A stretch of 64,000 nt of DNA from Opisthocomus hoazin (GCF_030867145.1 NC_134415.1:65563300-65627299); one strand, 5' to 3'; positions 13,401 through 27,300 are shown, counted from the stretch's first letter. Program-made: numbers and translations. The notes: generated by a model not told the origin, from the sequence alone.

Positions 13401-13829
13401 GAAGGCTCAGACCACACTGCTGCAAAGCTGCTTGTCCTCAGAGGAGCTGTGGATTGCCACCGCTCACGGAGCTGTGCGGTGCAACGTGCCCTCTCCGTGT
13501 GGCAGAGCTGATGTTTAAGCTAGCAAGAAGGCAGCTGGCAGAGGGATATCACCCAGGACTGGGGGCCAAAGCACTCCCGGGTCCTCTGGGCTACCTGCCC
13601 TTTAGGCAAGGTGGCTTCCCAACATGGTGGAGGCATCTGAGGGCCCCCCGGAATGTGCTTGGACAACATGGGCATGGCCAACCCCAGCTATTGCTCCATT
13701 CCATGCCTCTGCTGCATCTTGCCCTATGCAAGCGCAAAAGCCCTGCGTGCAAACTTTGGAAAGGTGCCTGCGAAGTCATGGTTAAACCCCAAGCCCAATT
13801 CTCACAAGAAATTTCTCTCTGTAGCGCTC
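7494..13829. other. Non-coding single-copy sequence, no gene recognised
   Basis: This is AT-rich, low-repeat DNA. A degenerate palindrome sits at 9645-9709 (listed separately). A similar but weaker motif, with CCCAATTCTGCTTTC followed by GAAGTTAATG, lies near 10621-10650. An A14 run occupies 13126-13139. A short match to an old CR1-type 3' region (AGAAGGGACCATTAAATCA, near 13004-13022) is suggestive only. Open frames are short and unconvincing. Confidence 0.55.
9645..9709. repeat. Degenerate ~65-bp palindrome, probably an ancient dispersed repeat
   Basis: The outer arms AAAATCCT (9645-9652) and AGGATTTT (9702-9709) are exact inverted repeats. Inner arms TGAAGTCAATGG (9661-9672) and CCACTGATTTCCA (9681-9693) pair with a few mismatches around a GAATTC centre. 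From memory, amniote genomes contain old short palindromic repeats built on a GAAGTCAATGG...CCATTGACTTC core. This one fits that type, but I cannot name the family with certainty. Confidence 0.45.
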
Positions 13830-14280
13830 ACAGGCGCCATAGCCCACAGAGGTGTCACGAAGGTGGCCCACCCCGGGCGGCAGAGCTGGCACTGAGCCGA
13901 GCCCGCACCCCTCGAGCTGCTTTGGCAGCAGGCTGGCTGCAGCCTGCGCGGCGCCCGGGATCTCACCCAGCGACGATGCAGCCCTCTGCGCCCGCGTCTC
14001 ACCGAGGCGGCCCTCGTCCCTCGCCTCGCTCTGCGACGTCGGGATGGTGCTTCCCCCAAAATCGGGGGCCAGAGCGAGCCGTCGACAATGGCCTGACGCC
14101 GTTTTCATTTTGCAGTTGGCTGCATAATCTGAATAGAGCTGGAGAGCGCTGCAGGGACAATGAGAGAAAATTCATTTCTGAACAGATATGGCAGTCTCAG
14201 GAGCGTAGGGTAGAAAACCTGCCCGGGTAGCAGTCTACTGGTAGGCGGGGGCACGTGGCACTCCCCGCTACCTAACACAT
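13830..14280. promoter_or_regulatory. GC/CpG-rich patch (weak candidate CpG island)
   Basis: CpG dinucleotides are clearly more frequent here than around it, especially 13870-14100. The GC content makes three plus frames and two minus frames open at once, so the long frame spanning 13454-14230 is more likely a composition effect than a gene. The TTTTCATTTTGCAG at about 14102-14115 resembles a splice acceptor, but no matching donor or known domain was seen. It may be a minor promoter or enhancer. Confidence 0.25.
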
Positions 14281-17200
14281 TAAGCCTGTTGTAAGCAAGA
14301 TACAAGACTTTAAAACTTATATAAATGTCTAGTTAAAGGGCTTCCTAAGGGCTACTGGGCCCCCAGGTTTCCGCAGTGACCCTTCGTCTCACGGTAATTC
14401 TGCTCCTCATTTCCATGCTCGGTTTCTCGCTCTGGACTTCCAGGGCAACAGATCTGCTGCGTAACCGCAGTCCCCCCGGTGCTGACCAGCCTTCCTGCAG
14501 GTAGCTCCCTGCAAAGGAGGTGAGGCGCAGACCGGAGCCGCGGGCCTGCAGTGCGTCACGCGTCGTCGGCAGGGTCCTCTGCACTTATAAACTCGTGCGG
14601 TCTCTGGATTTATCTTCGAGCTGGAAATGAATAATAGAACACAGTAAATACTCACTGGGGAAAATTCAAACAGACCATCATTCACGTGCTAAATTTTTTC
14701 CTAGTGCCTATCGTGCTGCTACTCACTGGCCAGAAAGACTTTGCATAGCAGTAAAACTGTCTCCCTCTGGTAAAATGAGAAAGGGGGTAGGAGGCATAGA
14801 CAGAATATTTGCATTTAGTTTCATCTCATGGAGACAGAACATTAAAATGCTATTTGGTAACTTAGTCATAGAGAAGAATAGCAGAGCCATAGGCCTTTTT
14901 TCCTTTTTTTTTTAAAATGTAACTCTTTTAAGAGTCCCCTTAAGAGCGCTCAGTAGGGTGTGTCAATATTGCTCCCCATGGAAATCATATGGTTCGCCTA
15001 TGCAGACAGTGAATTGTTTTGTGGCTGTGAAATATTGTGTGTTGCCCTGTGAGCAGTGGAGCCAGTGGCTCGAGGAACCGTTGTTGAGACTGACAGTTAC
15101 ATTGTGCCACTGAATAGTGAAACGGCAGAATCAAAAACTCAAGTGGACCCAGACAGAATGTCCTGACCTTTAAGTAAAAGGCTGATTGGATATGGTGGGA
15201 GCTCCCCTTCATCTTCCACCATAATCCATTACACCTTTCTTGGCAAACCCTCGTAATTCATGTAGCCATGCAGATACATTTCCCATAGAATTTTTTTACA
15301 TGCTTATCATTAAATTTATCTCTTATCACTTACTTGCCTTTGTATGGTCCAGTTGCGATGTGAAGTGTCAGCTCCCTATGTTGAAGCATTCATAGCGTCC
15401 TGCCTAAGAAGTAGGTCTGTGCCTTGCAGTATGAAAGCCCAGCAATAATAAATTTGTCAGAAGGAAAGTTTCTGCAGCACAGAAATAAATACACGCAAAG
15501 TTATTATATAAGGACCTGCAGTGGAAAAATAACAGACCCCAGCCGCATGAAAGCTGTGAACTCTGTTACACTAGGTCCATATTTTAAATTTGTCTGAACT
15601 AGACTGTTAAGTATTTGGGGCAGACACATTTTATGTGTCTGTAGTGTGCCATGCACAGTACCTTACAAGTAAGAAAGAAAATAATAATGGCTCTATTAAC
15701 TTTGTCTGCAAACTCTGCTTTAGAGAGAATCAGTGTTATATAAACAAAGGAGAACAAAATTGTGTTCTTTGAGTCTTCATTTTTAGTTTCAGAATTGATT
15801 TTTGCCAGTTTCAATAGTTTACTTAAATAATTGCTACGTGTGTAGATATGGAAAGACAGCAGTGCGGAAAGACACTGATTAATTTTTAGTAGAACATTAC
15901 TAGCGTGTGTGGAAAGATGAATTTCCTTCTTTAAACACATCACCTTGACCCTGGAAGTCAGAACTAGTATGGTTTGCACGCAGTGCTCTTTACAGTGATG
16001 ACAAAGTAAAATGTGTATTCTGTATTCCCATGTCCAACTGCATTTTTTCCTTAGAAACACATGAACTTGTGGACAGATTTTTTCCCTTAAAAAAGTGTTT
16101 TAAAGACTGACTGACCCTTTTTTGTTCCTTAAAATAAGTTCATGACCTTTATCTTTGTGGGTTTGAGAGCGAAAGCTTTCACGCAACTTGCAGGTTTACT
16201 ATACAGTGTTTGTATTAAAGACCCCCACACCAATTTTATATCATTGTACACATAAAGACATATTACTCTGTATGAGGCTGCACATACAGACATGCTATTT
16301 GCCTGGATGCTATCTCCTCTGTGGATGGATTATCCTGTTATACGCACACATTCCTCTTGCCCGATGGTATGCACTTCACCCACTTGCTTTGAATGAAACT
16401 GTACGACAGCTCCCGACACGTCTGAATGTGGCACTGGCATTTCTTGCATCCCTCTTCTACGAGAGGCAAGAATCTTCTAACTCAATTAGCATTTTAAAGA
16501 ATAGGTTCAGTTTTGTGGTCCATTAAAGTCAGCTAAATTGATGCACTGCATGTCTTTATTTCAAAAATAAAGCTGAACAATTAAAGCCCATGTCTCTTTG
16601 CTCAGCTTTTGATTCCTCACAAAGCTTTCCCACTTGCTGCCTTTGGATGTAATGTTAACAAAGTCAGTTAACATCAAGAGCAGCGCTAACAGGCATGGCA
16701 CAATTCCTTGTTTTTGCTCAATCAGTCTGTGTTCAAACTATCAGTTTGATTTATTTGTCCATGCTGACCCTTATTCACCACTTAATTATCCCCGTATAAT
16801 GTTTCAAGTGCCTCCTGACACAAGGAGAAAGACAATTGTCGATGTTCTGTGGAACAACTGTTGACCTGATGGCCAAAATGATGACTGCGGGTCGAAGGTT
16901 GGTCTCCTTTTGAAGGACCCACTCCATTCTTGAGGGCCCTGGCTGGAGCCACTGAGGCCGGGTGCCACTGGCACTGGGCAGCCCGCTGGCCCCAGTCCTC
17001 GCAGTGCGCCGGGGGTCGGCCTGGCCGAGCTCGCCAGCTGAAAGCCTCCTCTCAGCAGCAGCTTATCTGCCAAAAGAGACGGGACTTTGAGTGGGAGGTT
17101 GGTTGGTGGGCTCGCTCCGATCCTCCTCACCCCCACTCTGATCCAGCATCAGCACACAATTTAACTGGAACTAATCCCGACATTAAATTGCCAAAACTGA

Positions 17201-20200
17201 GATCAGAACCATGTCCTCTAGCAAAAACAGAGGCTGTAAGCACGATGGTCCCCACCACCACCCCAGAGCAAAGGTGCTGGCCCTTATTCTTGCAGCAAAG
17301 GACGTTAATTTAAGGTTCCCGACATGTACGCTCAGCCCCACGCCACAGATAGCGCACAATGACCTCCATTCATCTGGAAAGCGTCCTTTCTGCCACTCCG
17401 GCCTGGAAACACTGAATGACATTCCTATTCGTTTCCCATTCAAAAGCGAATAATCAACTAATAGGTTAATTTTGACAGGACACTGGCATCTCATGGGGAC
17501 AGAGGGCATGAGTTGCATTTTCAGGGAAGCTGAAAGGATGCTCGAGAGCTGGGGAAAGAAGGGGCTGCAGTGGCACGGTGTGAGACTCCGGGCATTAGCT
17601 CAGCAACCTGCCCAGGCATTTCAGTTGTCGGCTCTCGGGGGCTGTGCAGGGAAAAAATCTGGCCCTCTTTTCAAAAGCAATAGTCATCTCCAGTGTAGGA
17701 AGTAAGAGCACGGTTCGTTCAGGTATTTTTTCAAACAACTGATCTTCCCTGAGCACTTGGGGTTTATATTTCAGCCAATTTACACAATTTCAGAACATTG
17801 CATTCTGTTGCTTGAGGATGTGCTCAGCTGCAAAGGTCTAGCATCCCCACCACCACCAGGTAAAATCTGGTTAATCAGCTCCGCATTCCCCATACCCGGA
17901 GGACCATTCAGCAGCATGGAGACAGCGGGTCAACTCCGTCATCCCTCACCCAGTTCTCCGGTGTCATTGCTGAAAGTCTGTGTGAACACGTTTATTCCTG
18001 GCTCACTGATCCCTGCCCATCCTCACAGCCTCCAGAAGGACTGGCAGGCACCACAACTGGGAGCAGACCTTGGGATCAGCGTGGTGCACGGCCAGCCCTG
18101 GAGCAGAGGAGCACACAGCCTAACTCAGGACCTCCCCGCTCGCTTACCGGAGCTTATAGTCCCCAGCATCTGAGTCACAGCGAGGGTGAAACCCCAGAGA
18201 AATAATGTGGCAGCCTGCATGCCAGGCCACAGCGTTGGGTTCGCCAGCTCACGAGAGTCTGGGGCATAACGCGGCTGGTGCTCGGCCTACCGATTTCTTT
18301 CAAAACTCCCGTTCAAGCAGAAATGTTCACACATTACTGTTATTGCAATCTGAAAGGCTTTTATGTTTACTTTTCAGGCAACAACAGTTTATATTTTCAT
18401 TTTTAATGAAAACTCCAAAGCTGTCAAAGAAATATTTCATCAAGACTGAGAAAAAATGTTTTCATTGGTCTTTTTTCCAGGACAGAAATGAATGAAGACT
18501 TCCCCAGCTTGTCTTTATTAAATCGCAGGCATCTAATTGCAAAGGCAGAATGCCATCAGCTCTTTGCTGGTTCTTCTCTTGATGTCCCCGGGAAAGAACC
18601 CTCTGCAGTTCCCGGCGCTCGTATGTTCAAAACCCTGTATGAGCAGGACTGCTCCCATACTGACATTGCCCATGTAGCTGAGCCCTCCAGACAGCAGCAG
18701 AGGAAGCAGTTAGTTGCCATATTGCCCACATCACAGAGGCAGATCGGAGCTGAGGATGAAGTGTCCAAGCTCACAGAGCTCCAGCTGGCACCTTTGCAGA
18801 CCTGGAGGTTGCTGCTGGAGCACAAGGGCTTCTAAAAGACTTGCTCAAGGTCGCATGGCGAGTCTCTGTGCCAGGACAGGGGAGCTTCTCCTTGAAGCCT
18901 TGAGTGCCACACACGGTGGCTGGTGGCTGCTGGCTGTTCCCCATGGCAGGGGCTACCAGCCCTCCTCCACCTGCTTCCCATGGGTCGGCAGCCAGGGCTG
19001 GGTGCAATTCACTACCTCTGGCCACTTCAAAAGCGACTGAGTACCATGCAGCATGGTTGTCCATCTGGGTTTCCCTGTCAGCTCTGGACGAGGGGCTGGG
19101 TGAGAGAGCTGAGCTGTGGTGGGGAGCAGCGGGGGCAGAGAGGCACACGCGGGAGCTGGGACCGTGGGCAGGGCTCAGCCCGGGGACACCGTGCTTGGCC
19201 CCGGGGACGCTGGGCTCGGCTGTGAGGGCCGGGATGGCAGCAGACCGTGTCCAGCACGCCCCTGGCTCTCGGCTCACCCGTGCCTCTGGGATGGGCTCGC
19301 CGTCCCCCCGTGCCGCAGCTGTGCTGGCGTGAGGCTCAGCACCAACCCGTGTCCACGTGATGGGCCTTGCTCTGAAATCCGCAACTTTTATCAGTGCTAG
19401 GAAAATCAAATTATGGCTATTTTATGGTACCTAGGAGAGGGCCAAGAGTTTCCCTGAAAGCTCATCTTTCATTTTGAAAAGAGCATCTAATCACTTAGGG
19501 GCAGAATAGCAGGACAGGGAAAGTCTCAAACCTTGTCTGAAAGATGGAAAATTTATGGCTGCAAAGGGCAGCGTATATCAAAGAGCTTTTGGCCAAGGCT
19601 CACCAATAAAGCAATTCACCTACTGGGTGATGTGAGGACAGAGCAAGATGAAAGTAAAGTTCGATCATTTCTTCCCATCGCAACAAAAAGGTTGATAAAG
19701 AATATACTTGATATCAAACAGAGCTTCCTGCTGTCTCTAGTTACCTGGGAGTTTGGAGCCTGCAGTTTGAATAATGTTTCCTCCATAATAGGGTTGACAG
19801 CAGAAGTGTGGAGAGACTGATGGGCCTTCATGCAGGCTCAGCTTTTGTAGTTCAGGCTCATTCTTTATTCTCAGAGAGGAGCAGATAATAAATGTGTAAA
19901 TAAATAGTTACCAATCTTCTGGCAGGGTGAAATAACAAGTTGCTTTCTTGTGCTGCAAAAGAATTCAATCATACCGATAGCAAAACCACATCACTTGCAA
20001 TGTTTCATGCCCTTTGCTAATAGCTCGCGAAAGTTGTTTGCATCATTTGAGACAGAGTGGGGGTAATGCTAAACGTGTCTGCCAACGGGACTGAAACAAA
20101 ACAGCCACTGCTACCATTTGGGAAAGTTAAGCGCTTGTAAAAAATAAAAATTTGCTACTTTTTCTCTCCTTTCTGTTTATAAAAACAAGTCCATGCTAAA

Positions 20201-23095
20201 TTCTGACTCAGTCTAATGTTATTAGCATGTTTCTTTGTTTAATATGAGCTCTGAGGAAATGATAACAGAACGGAATTTATACGAAAAGCCATGGTCCTTT
20301 TGATAAGAATACTGGGATTTCCACATGACCGCAACGGCTGTTGAGCTCTGGGTTTATCGCACCAAGTTCTTACACCTGGGAGAGATTGTTGTCCCTTAAT
20401 TCCACAGCAAAGCAGAGTCACAGTGAAATATTTTAAATGTTTCTGAGTTTTTTTTTTAGTGTGTGCTATAGCATTTAAGCCAATGATTTTAATGGCAGAT
20501 ATAAGCTAAAATAATGCACAAATTCTTTGAATGTGTCTGGGCAAATTAAGTATTTCAACAATTATTTTCTATAAAAAGGTGAGCAGAAAGTGTGCTGTTC
20601 ATAATTTTTTAACTGTTTGCTACAGCGCAGCCCTGCCTTTAAACAGGCTGCACTTCTCTGCTGCACTGGGACAGGTCAGGGGTGTACGACACACATCAGT
20701 GAATACAGCACAATTTTCAGAGCACAGTTAGATGAGTTAAACTGGGTAGTTTTAAGGAGATGCAATGAGAGGGAATAAACCCTGTGAAATTCTCCTAAAG
20801 TAAAGCATAATCTCTGGGGAAGACCTTTAGAGATGACTGGAAGTGCCATTATTCCCCTCAGCTTGGTGCTTCAAAGGCATTTTTTTTTCTTTTTTCCCTT
20901 CTGTGGGGAACTTGTTCTCAGGCAGCTTGACATGAGAGCCGGCTGAATTTTTCCCTTTTCAAAAGTAATTCAAATGAGAACTGATTCCTAGACATAAAGT
21001 TACTGCAGAAAAAGCTCTTTTTCAGTATTTTTTTTTTAATGGAAGAAAATGCAAACTGTTAAAATGGAAGTAATTTCTGTAAGGTTTTCCCTTGTTTAGG
21101 TCAACTGGCAATTTTTATTCACAGTCAAAATGTTTACCCAAAACTGTTTTTTTTGAAAACTGAGACATAAAACTGAGACAGCTACTGTTTCAGTTTTAGT
21201 TCTGTAGTGACCACAAACGCATAAAACAGTGTAAATTTAAACAGAAATTAGAAAGAAACAAAAAACAAGCCCCAAGGAAAAATAACTGACATCTTCCACT
21301 CATCTTTGCTGACCAATGCCTATCTTCACTCCTTCATAAAATACAACCCAAGGTACTATGTGTTCAAATTGCAAAACTGTGATGCCTGTTTTTATCCTGG
21401 TGTTACAGCAAAATGCTGCACAGTAGGATGTGCAAAGCCAGTACTCTGTGAACGCAGTGCAGAATTGCTTGCTGCAGTTTCAGGTAGCAGCTCGGCATTA
21501 GCAGCATCCTTCACATCAACACGGCTGAAACCCATGCTTAAAGTTAAACACAGCCTAAACGCAGTGCTAAATAGCTGCATTGACACTTCATTAATTGGTA
21601 AATTAATGCCTTTAGCAAATAGCCTGCCCGCATGCTCAGTGTCTGTTTCCTCCGCAGATCTCTCCAGGCAATATTAGCAGCCAGAAGAGTAAATACAATT
21701 ACAGTGGGTGCAGATTTGAGTGCCTGTGTCAGTTCTGATTTAGGTGATGAGGTAAAAATCTTCTAAAGGTGCCGATGAGTTAATGCTGCCCTTCTGTGCA
21801 GCAGTGTCATAAGCTGCCATTACACTGGTCTTACGAAGGGGTGAAGGGCTTGTGTTTAAGGCACTGTTTTTATTTAAACACATCTCTTTCTCACACAGCG
21901 GCCACCAAATCCCTGACTGCCAAAGCGCAGGCTGACGTTCAGTCTTTGTCTCAGCAAGCGCATCCAAGTGCAGCCGCCACTGCGCGGGGAGCTCTTTGCC
22001 GGTGCAGGAGCAGCTGCAGCGAGGACTGTTGTAGGAGCGCATCTTCCTGCAAGCAAGAATTAAGGGGTTTATAACGTCCATGCTGTAAACAAAACTTTAA
22101 AACAGAAAAGTGGAAGTGGATAAAACCAACCTCTTTCACTCTAGTGACTAAATTTTTTCATTTTTTGGAGCAGGGAAGAGGGAAGAAACTCCCATGCTGT
22201 CACAAAAAAAGTCTCTTGCAGATCCAAACTGTGAACCCTGGTGAGAGCTGGAGTGAGAAATGAGGGCTTAGTGGAAAATCTGCGTATAAGCAAAGAGCTC
22301 CATGATCGTTTTGGAGATGGGATCACGCCCTCTTTGCAGAGGGACTCCTAGTCTCAGGTACGCCTGACTGTGTTCTCTGTCTACCTCACTCATCTTCAAA
22401 CACCACCCGAAACCAGAGGTGGGGCATTTTGTTTGGGATGTTAGAGCTCTTCCCCTGTTTCCTACACTTCCACATCCACGGAGCCTGAGAGTGGCAGCCA
22501 GATTTTGGGCCATTTGAAGTCTGAGGCTCAGGTCCAGGACTTCTTTCCGTTGTCGTGGCAGGTCATTTTCCCCACATCAAGACTCCTGCTAGCAAGTTTC
22601 TCCCAGGCTTCATCTGGTTTCAGAAATAGTTCTTTGACCAAAAAAATCATTGTTATGCTCCCTCCAGCTCAGCAGCTGGAAGCCCGAAGGCACACAGGCA
22701 CAGTGTCCCTACAACCGAGAAGAGCTATTTTAGGGATTTGTTCCAATTTCTGCTTAATATAGATGTGCTGGCACAACCTTGTGCTGACAGGTGAATGCTG
22801 GTGGAAGAGCCTGCAATTAGAGCAGTGAAGCTCTGCTTCCCCTGGGACGGCCACAGCCGCCCCTGCAGCTCCAGCAGAGACCTGGGCAGGATCCAGCAAC
22901 CTTTTCTTGTTCGGCTCTCCGTCAGAAAACCTGCCAAGCACAAGCCGCTCTCTCAGGGTCTGCTTCCTAACTCTGCCAGTCAGGTCGGTAGCTCTTGCTT
23001 TGATTCCTCAAGGCAGCGAGACAATCCTTCACAGAGATGGGCATTTGGGTGGACAGACTCAGTTTGGGATCTACTGATGACAAGTACTAGACCAG
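14281..23095. other. Non-coding single-copy sequence, no gene recognised
   Basis: No repeat family and no protein domain was recognised in 8.8 kb. The 15.2-16.6 kb part is AT-rich. The 18.7-19.4 kb part is GC-richer and open in several frames on both strands, a composition effect. A frame at 18488-18835 follows a pyrimidine-rich TCTTTTTTCCAG (18470-18481) that resembles an acceptor, but its translation resembles nothing known. Confidence 0.55.
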
Positions 23096-23118
23096 ATTAT
23101 TATTAGTAGTATTATTAC

Positions 23119-23149
<31 letters not shown>

Positions 23150-23150
23150 T
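23096..23150. repeat. ATT trinucleotide microsatellite
   Basis: It is an interrupted array of ATT units. The first third is broken by AGTAGT and ACC, and the last ten or so units are uninterrupted (to 23150). It is likely length-polymorphic. No gene surrounds it. Confidence 0.95.
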
Positions 23151-24126
23151 GGTCTTTTTGTGATTGTGATGAAGCGGCTCCCCCTTCAGCAGGCTGCTGC
23201 CAGGCTCTAGTCTGAAAACACCCCTGAGAAGAAGGTACGAATGCATTAGAGTAAAAACATAGACAGCAAATGGTTTCTAAGCCTTTACTAACACTTTTAT
23301 ATATTTTAACGTAAGTAACAGGAAAAAAATTTTTATTTAACAACCCTAACTCCATCACATATCCTAAAACATATGCTTTATACATACTTTGTTACATATT
23401 ATTGTCATGCTCAATGCCGCATGAATACTCTGTAAAAATCATATTCTTGTAATTAGAGGACATCACGACTGCTCCAGAGACATGAAAGATGAACTGTCTT
23501 ATACAGCCTATGAAAGATATTTTTCTGCATACTGCTTTAGAGGAACTAAGCAGTTAAAACATGTGAGCTGCCGTCTGCCTTTCCAAAAGTGCACAAAATC
23601 ATTTTATTGTCAACACATGTCAATATATTTACTTGCACTGAGGAAATGGCTTCTGTTGATTGTTTTCAACCAGGCTGATGCCTGGATGCCAGATTTGCAA
23701 ATCAAATGTTACCACTACTGTGTTTCTGGCAGAAGAAATCAGAGCTGTAACTGCAGTACCGAAAACGTCTGTCTTTCACTGTCACCTGACAGCGTTTGCA
23801 GTCGGGGATATGAGATTGCAGCTTTTTTCCAGAGATGCAACGGCGAAATTCAGGCTAGCCTCCACTGGAGCCATTTCAGGAGGCTGAGGGGTAGTGCTGG
23901 AGAAAGCACTCCCAACTGACTGAGCCATTTAGCTATAAATTGTCCTGGGATGCTTTTATGTTTAGCTTTTGGCAATAAGGATAGCAGCAGCAAGCAAGCA
24001 CCAAACTCGGCAAAACTTCCAAGCTATGCAAAACTACTATGTGCTGCTTTAAGGGAATTGCACCTTCTTGCAAATGTAGGCAAGCACATACTTCTGCCAG
24101 GTCAAGTACCGTGGACTCACGGGCTG
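23151..24126. other. Non-coding sequence, no gene recognised
   Basis: AT-rich sequence. A frame at 23482-23919 is open for 145 codons with many cysteines, but shows no family resemblance and no exon-like boundaries. I treat it as chance. Confidence 0.55.
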
Positions 24127-24300
24127 GAGCAATGCTGGTTGGAAGGGATCCCTAGAGGCCACTTTGCCCAGTCCCCCACTCTAAGCAGGACCATCATCAG
24201 CACTGGACCAGGTCAGTCGTGGTGGTTGTGCACTCATCTGAAGACTGGATGTAAGTCTAAATGTAGTTCATCTGTAAGTCTCCAACCTGCCTGTGTCTTT
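24127..24300 (-). mobile_element. Probable highly diverged CR1 remnant (3' region)
   Basis: The text GCTGGTTGGAAGGGATCCC (24134-24152), then a CCACTTTGCCCAGTCCCCCA stretch, AAGCAGGACCATC and GGACCAGGTCAG, follows the order of the reverse-complemented CR1 3' region: 'GGTTGGAAGGGACC', 'CATCTAGTCCAACCCCC', 'AGCAGGG' and 'ATCAGGTTGCTCAG'. Identity is much lower than for the young copies in this window, and the boundaries are approximate. It is most likely an old CR1 of another subfamily. Confidence 0.5.
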
Positions 24301-27300
24301 ACAAATGTTTCCATTTGCCTTGCTTTCATGACATGCGATCCACCAGCACACGATTTGGAAGAGGAGTGATGACAATGTCAGGCAGGGGCGACATTGAAGC
24401 TTAACTACCTGGAAGCTGTGGGATCTAGCATCAAATCTGGGAAGCAAAAAGTCTCTTACTAATTGTCTTTGCCCATTAGCAAACGCCAGAAGAATTAGCC
24501 TTCCAGAAAAACACCTTTCTCACCTTAAGCTTGAAGTTCAATGGAAGCTCTGAAAGATTTTTCACTACACCTTTTTACAGCTACCTGATTCAGATTTTCC
24601 TGTGATTGAAGAGAAGGTGCATGTTTGCTCTGCCATTATCACTCCCATCTCAAACACTCTAACTTGTAATGATTTCACCTTAAAACATAGTGCAGCACTA
24701 CATCACAGCTTAATTGCATACACATCCATGCAAGTTGCATGTAAGCACCAGGAGCAGGGTGTGCAAAGCAGAGTGGAGCAAATACAAATCATTTTGTGTG
24801 CATTACATGAAATTTTGTACAAACGGTCTGTTTCTTTACGTCTACAGCATTACCCACGATGTTCAAAGACATTCAGCTTTTAATGATCCCGAACGGTTTT
24901 GACCCTTCTGAATTTGATGGGACTTTTCCTTGGGAGGACAGTCCATACTCCGTGATGGAGCTTGTTACAGCCACAGACTCTGGAAGACAGCATGTGGAAT
25001 CAGTCAGTACCAGTGTCTAGAAGAAGAATAGGCTCAGCCTTGAATGTTCATGTTGGATATTGTCTGCGAAGTTGCCCGTCATGTTACTGCTTGGAAGCTC
25101 TGGCAGTCGGGGATGACACGCTCCGGCTTCCCTATTAGCCCCCCTGCGCCGCCGGGACAAAGGGAACGGCAGGCTCCCAGCCAAGCACATACATTTGCAA
25201 ACTGCCGCCAGTCAGTTCCCAAGGCCAGGGGCTGGATGCCATTGACAAAGAGATGCGAACCGCAGGCGTAGCCGGCTCTGCTCTCCCTGCCGAGCGAGTG
25301 GCGCTTCTCATGGGGATCTGCAGGGCCTGCCCGCTCCCCCTCACCGCCCGCAAAGGGCTGGACAGGACCCGCCTCTGACCTTTCAGGTTTTTAACCAGCC
25401 CCTTCCACCTGGCATGGGAGCTGCCGGCACATGATACGCTCCTCGCCAGCATCTCCTTCATGCACAGATCTGTGTAGGGACATCTGTCTGCCAGCAACAT
25501 CTCATTCTTTAATCCACAGCGTGGGAGACGAGACCCTGACGACCCCGCTGGAGACTTGGTCCGATGTTGCGAAGAGCAGCAGCAGGGCAGTGGATGGTCC
25601 CAGGAGAAGGTCACAGAGCCATGCAAAAGGCAGGCGCCTGAGTAAAGGCCTGGCTTGCTTTTGCTCCCCTGACTTTCACTTTGCTGCTTTCCTCTGGCAA
25701 TGGCCTGTCAGGATACGGAGAGGCAACGCTCTGTGAACCGCAGCTTCCACTTGGAGGTGCCCAGCATCCAAGCTCGTGCTCCTGTCATGCTGCTATCCCA
25801 AACCATCACAAATCCAAACAGAGGGGTGGTTTTTGCCAGAGTAATTAGCCCTGAAACTGCCCTGAGCTGATCCAGACCAAATTCCGGCTCGCAATGAGAT
25901 GAACTACCTGGGTGTCAGCACAACCTGCGTGGTAAGGAAAGCCCTGCCTTCCCTGGGGAGCTGGCCCAGCCAGGCGATGCCTGCCTCTCTGGGGAGAAGT
26001 TGACGGGTCTCCGGCAAACGGCACCAGACCTGCGAAGGGCAGCCACCATCCCACCACGCCTCTCGCTCTAGGTTTAGTTTCCCAGTGCAAGCGTGGAAAA
26101 CAACCTGATAAATGTTGATAGTTGGCCACATGAGAGCAAGATCCAGGGAAAAATCATATCTCCAGATACCCTGTGAGATGACATGTGCAAATCCTGCCCA
26201 TCCTCTCCTTAGAGGAGACCACGGCACAGGGGAAGGGTGATGCCTTGTGTTCAGAGAGCGACCAGTTCACAGGAAACCCTTTCCTCTGTCACTTTGCCAG
26301 CACCACCTGCTCTCCCCATCTCACTCACCCTTTCTCCCCACTTTGTCATTTTTCCCGTCTCTGTGCCCAGGCCCTACTTCTCTCTGAGGTGCTCCAAAGG
26401 TGCAATGGGACACTCGCTCTCTGTCCGGCATTGGCATTAGCTCCCGGGTGGCTTTTCACTACCTATTTGCCTGTTAGCTGGGACATGAGTGCCAGGGCCC
26501 GCCACTCACGCCCGGTCTCCCTGCACGCGACATGCCACTGAAGCAGAGGAGCCACGACACTGTACCTAATGTTGGCTGGAGACAGAACGGGTCTTCTTAT
26601 TTGGAGGCCGAAATACTAAGCCTGCTCGGAGGTCGTGTTATTCACAGCAGAATTCTGTCCTTGTCCAGTGACCTTGGCCTGAAAGGGTCTTACCCGTGTT
26701 TTTTCTACAAATAGTTCTAATGACACTTAGCTGAAACCACAGGAAAAACCACCCTAGACCACAGCTGTTCCTGAGCCAGGAACTCTTCTAGACTGCAGCT
26801 CTTGCCGTGAACGCCTCCAGCGCATTCACAGCACTCTTGCCTTTCCCCGTCTGGTTACGAAATGATGGGGTACAACACTCCTCCTTCCCTGGTTGTCAGT
26901 CAGGCCACCCCAGCATACGCAGCCCACTCTAGATGTGCACAGATGATGCTCAGTCTGTTGCAGCAACAATGAATCCATCTCTTCTTTTTTTGCTTCCCGC
27001 AGAAATGGAGTGTGACAGTCAAAGCCTTCAAACCTCCCAAGCTCCCAAGCAGGACTGAGGACTCTGCTGGCTTGGGGACATTACATGTGTCTACAAGATG
27101 AAGCAATGTGAGGAATTAAATCCCACAAGGGAAAAATCCAGCAGTTCACTACTGTACATTTACCTAAGAGAATATATATATAAAATGCATATGAGACACC
27201 CAGACTAATTTTTTCCAGCAGAATTTCATTCTTCCTGTCATGCATCAAACTGAGGACCTGGGCAAGCTTTGAAATCCACTAGGCTGATGGATCACTGCAT

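Noticed and set aside
13454..14230. Open frame of 258 codons
   Set aside because: It does not start with ATG, several frames on both strands are open in the same GC-rich stretch, and nothing in the translation resembles a known protein.
15599..16060. Minus-strand open frame of 153 codons in AT-rich DNA
   Set aside because: Composition is typical of translated AT-rich intergenic DNA (runs of I, L, F, K, C); no family resemblance and no splice-like edges.
18771..19409. Minus-strand open frame of 212 codons
   Set aside because: GC-rich segment with overlapping open frames on the opposite strand; no domain and no exon boundaries.
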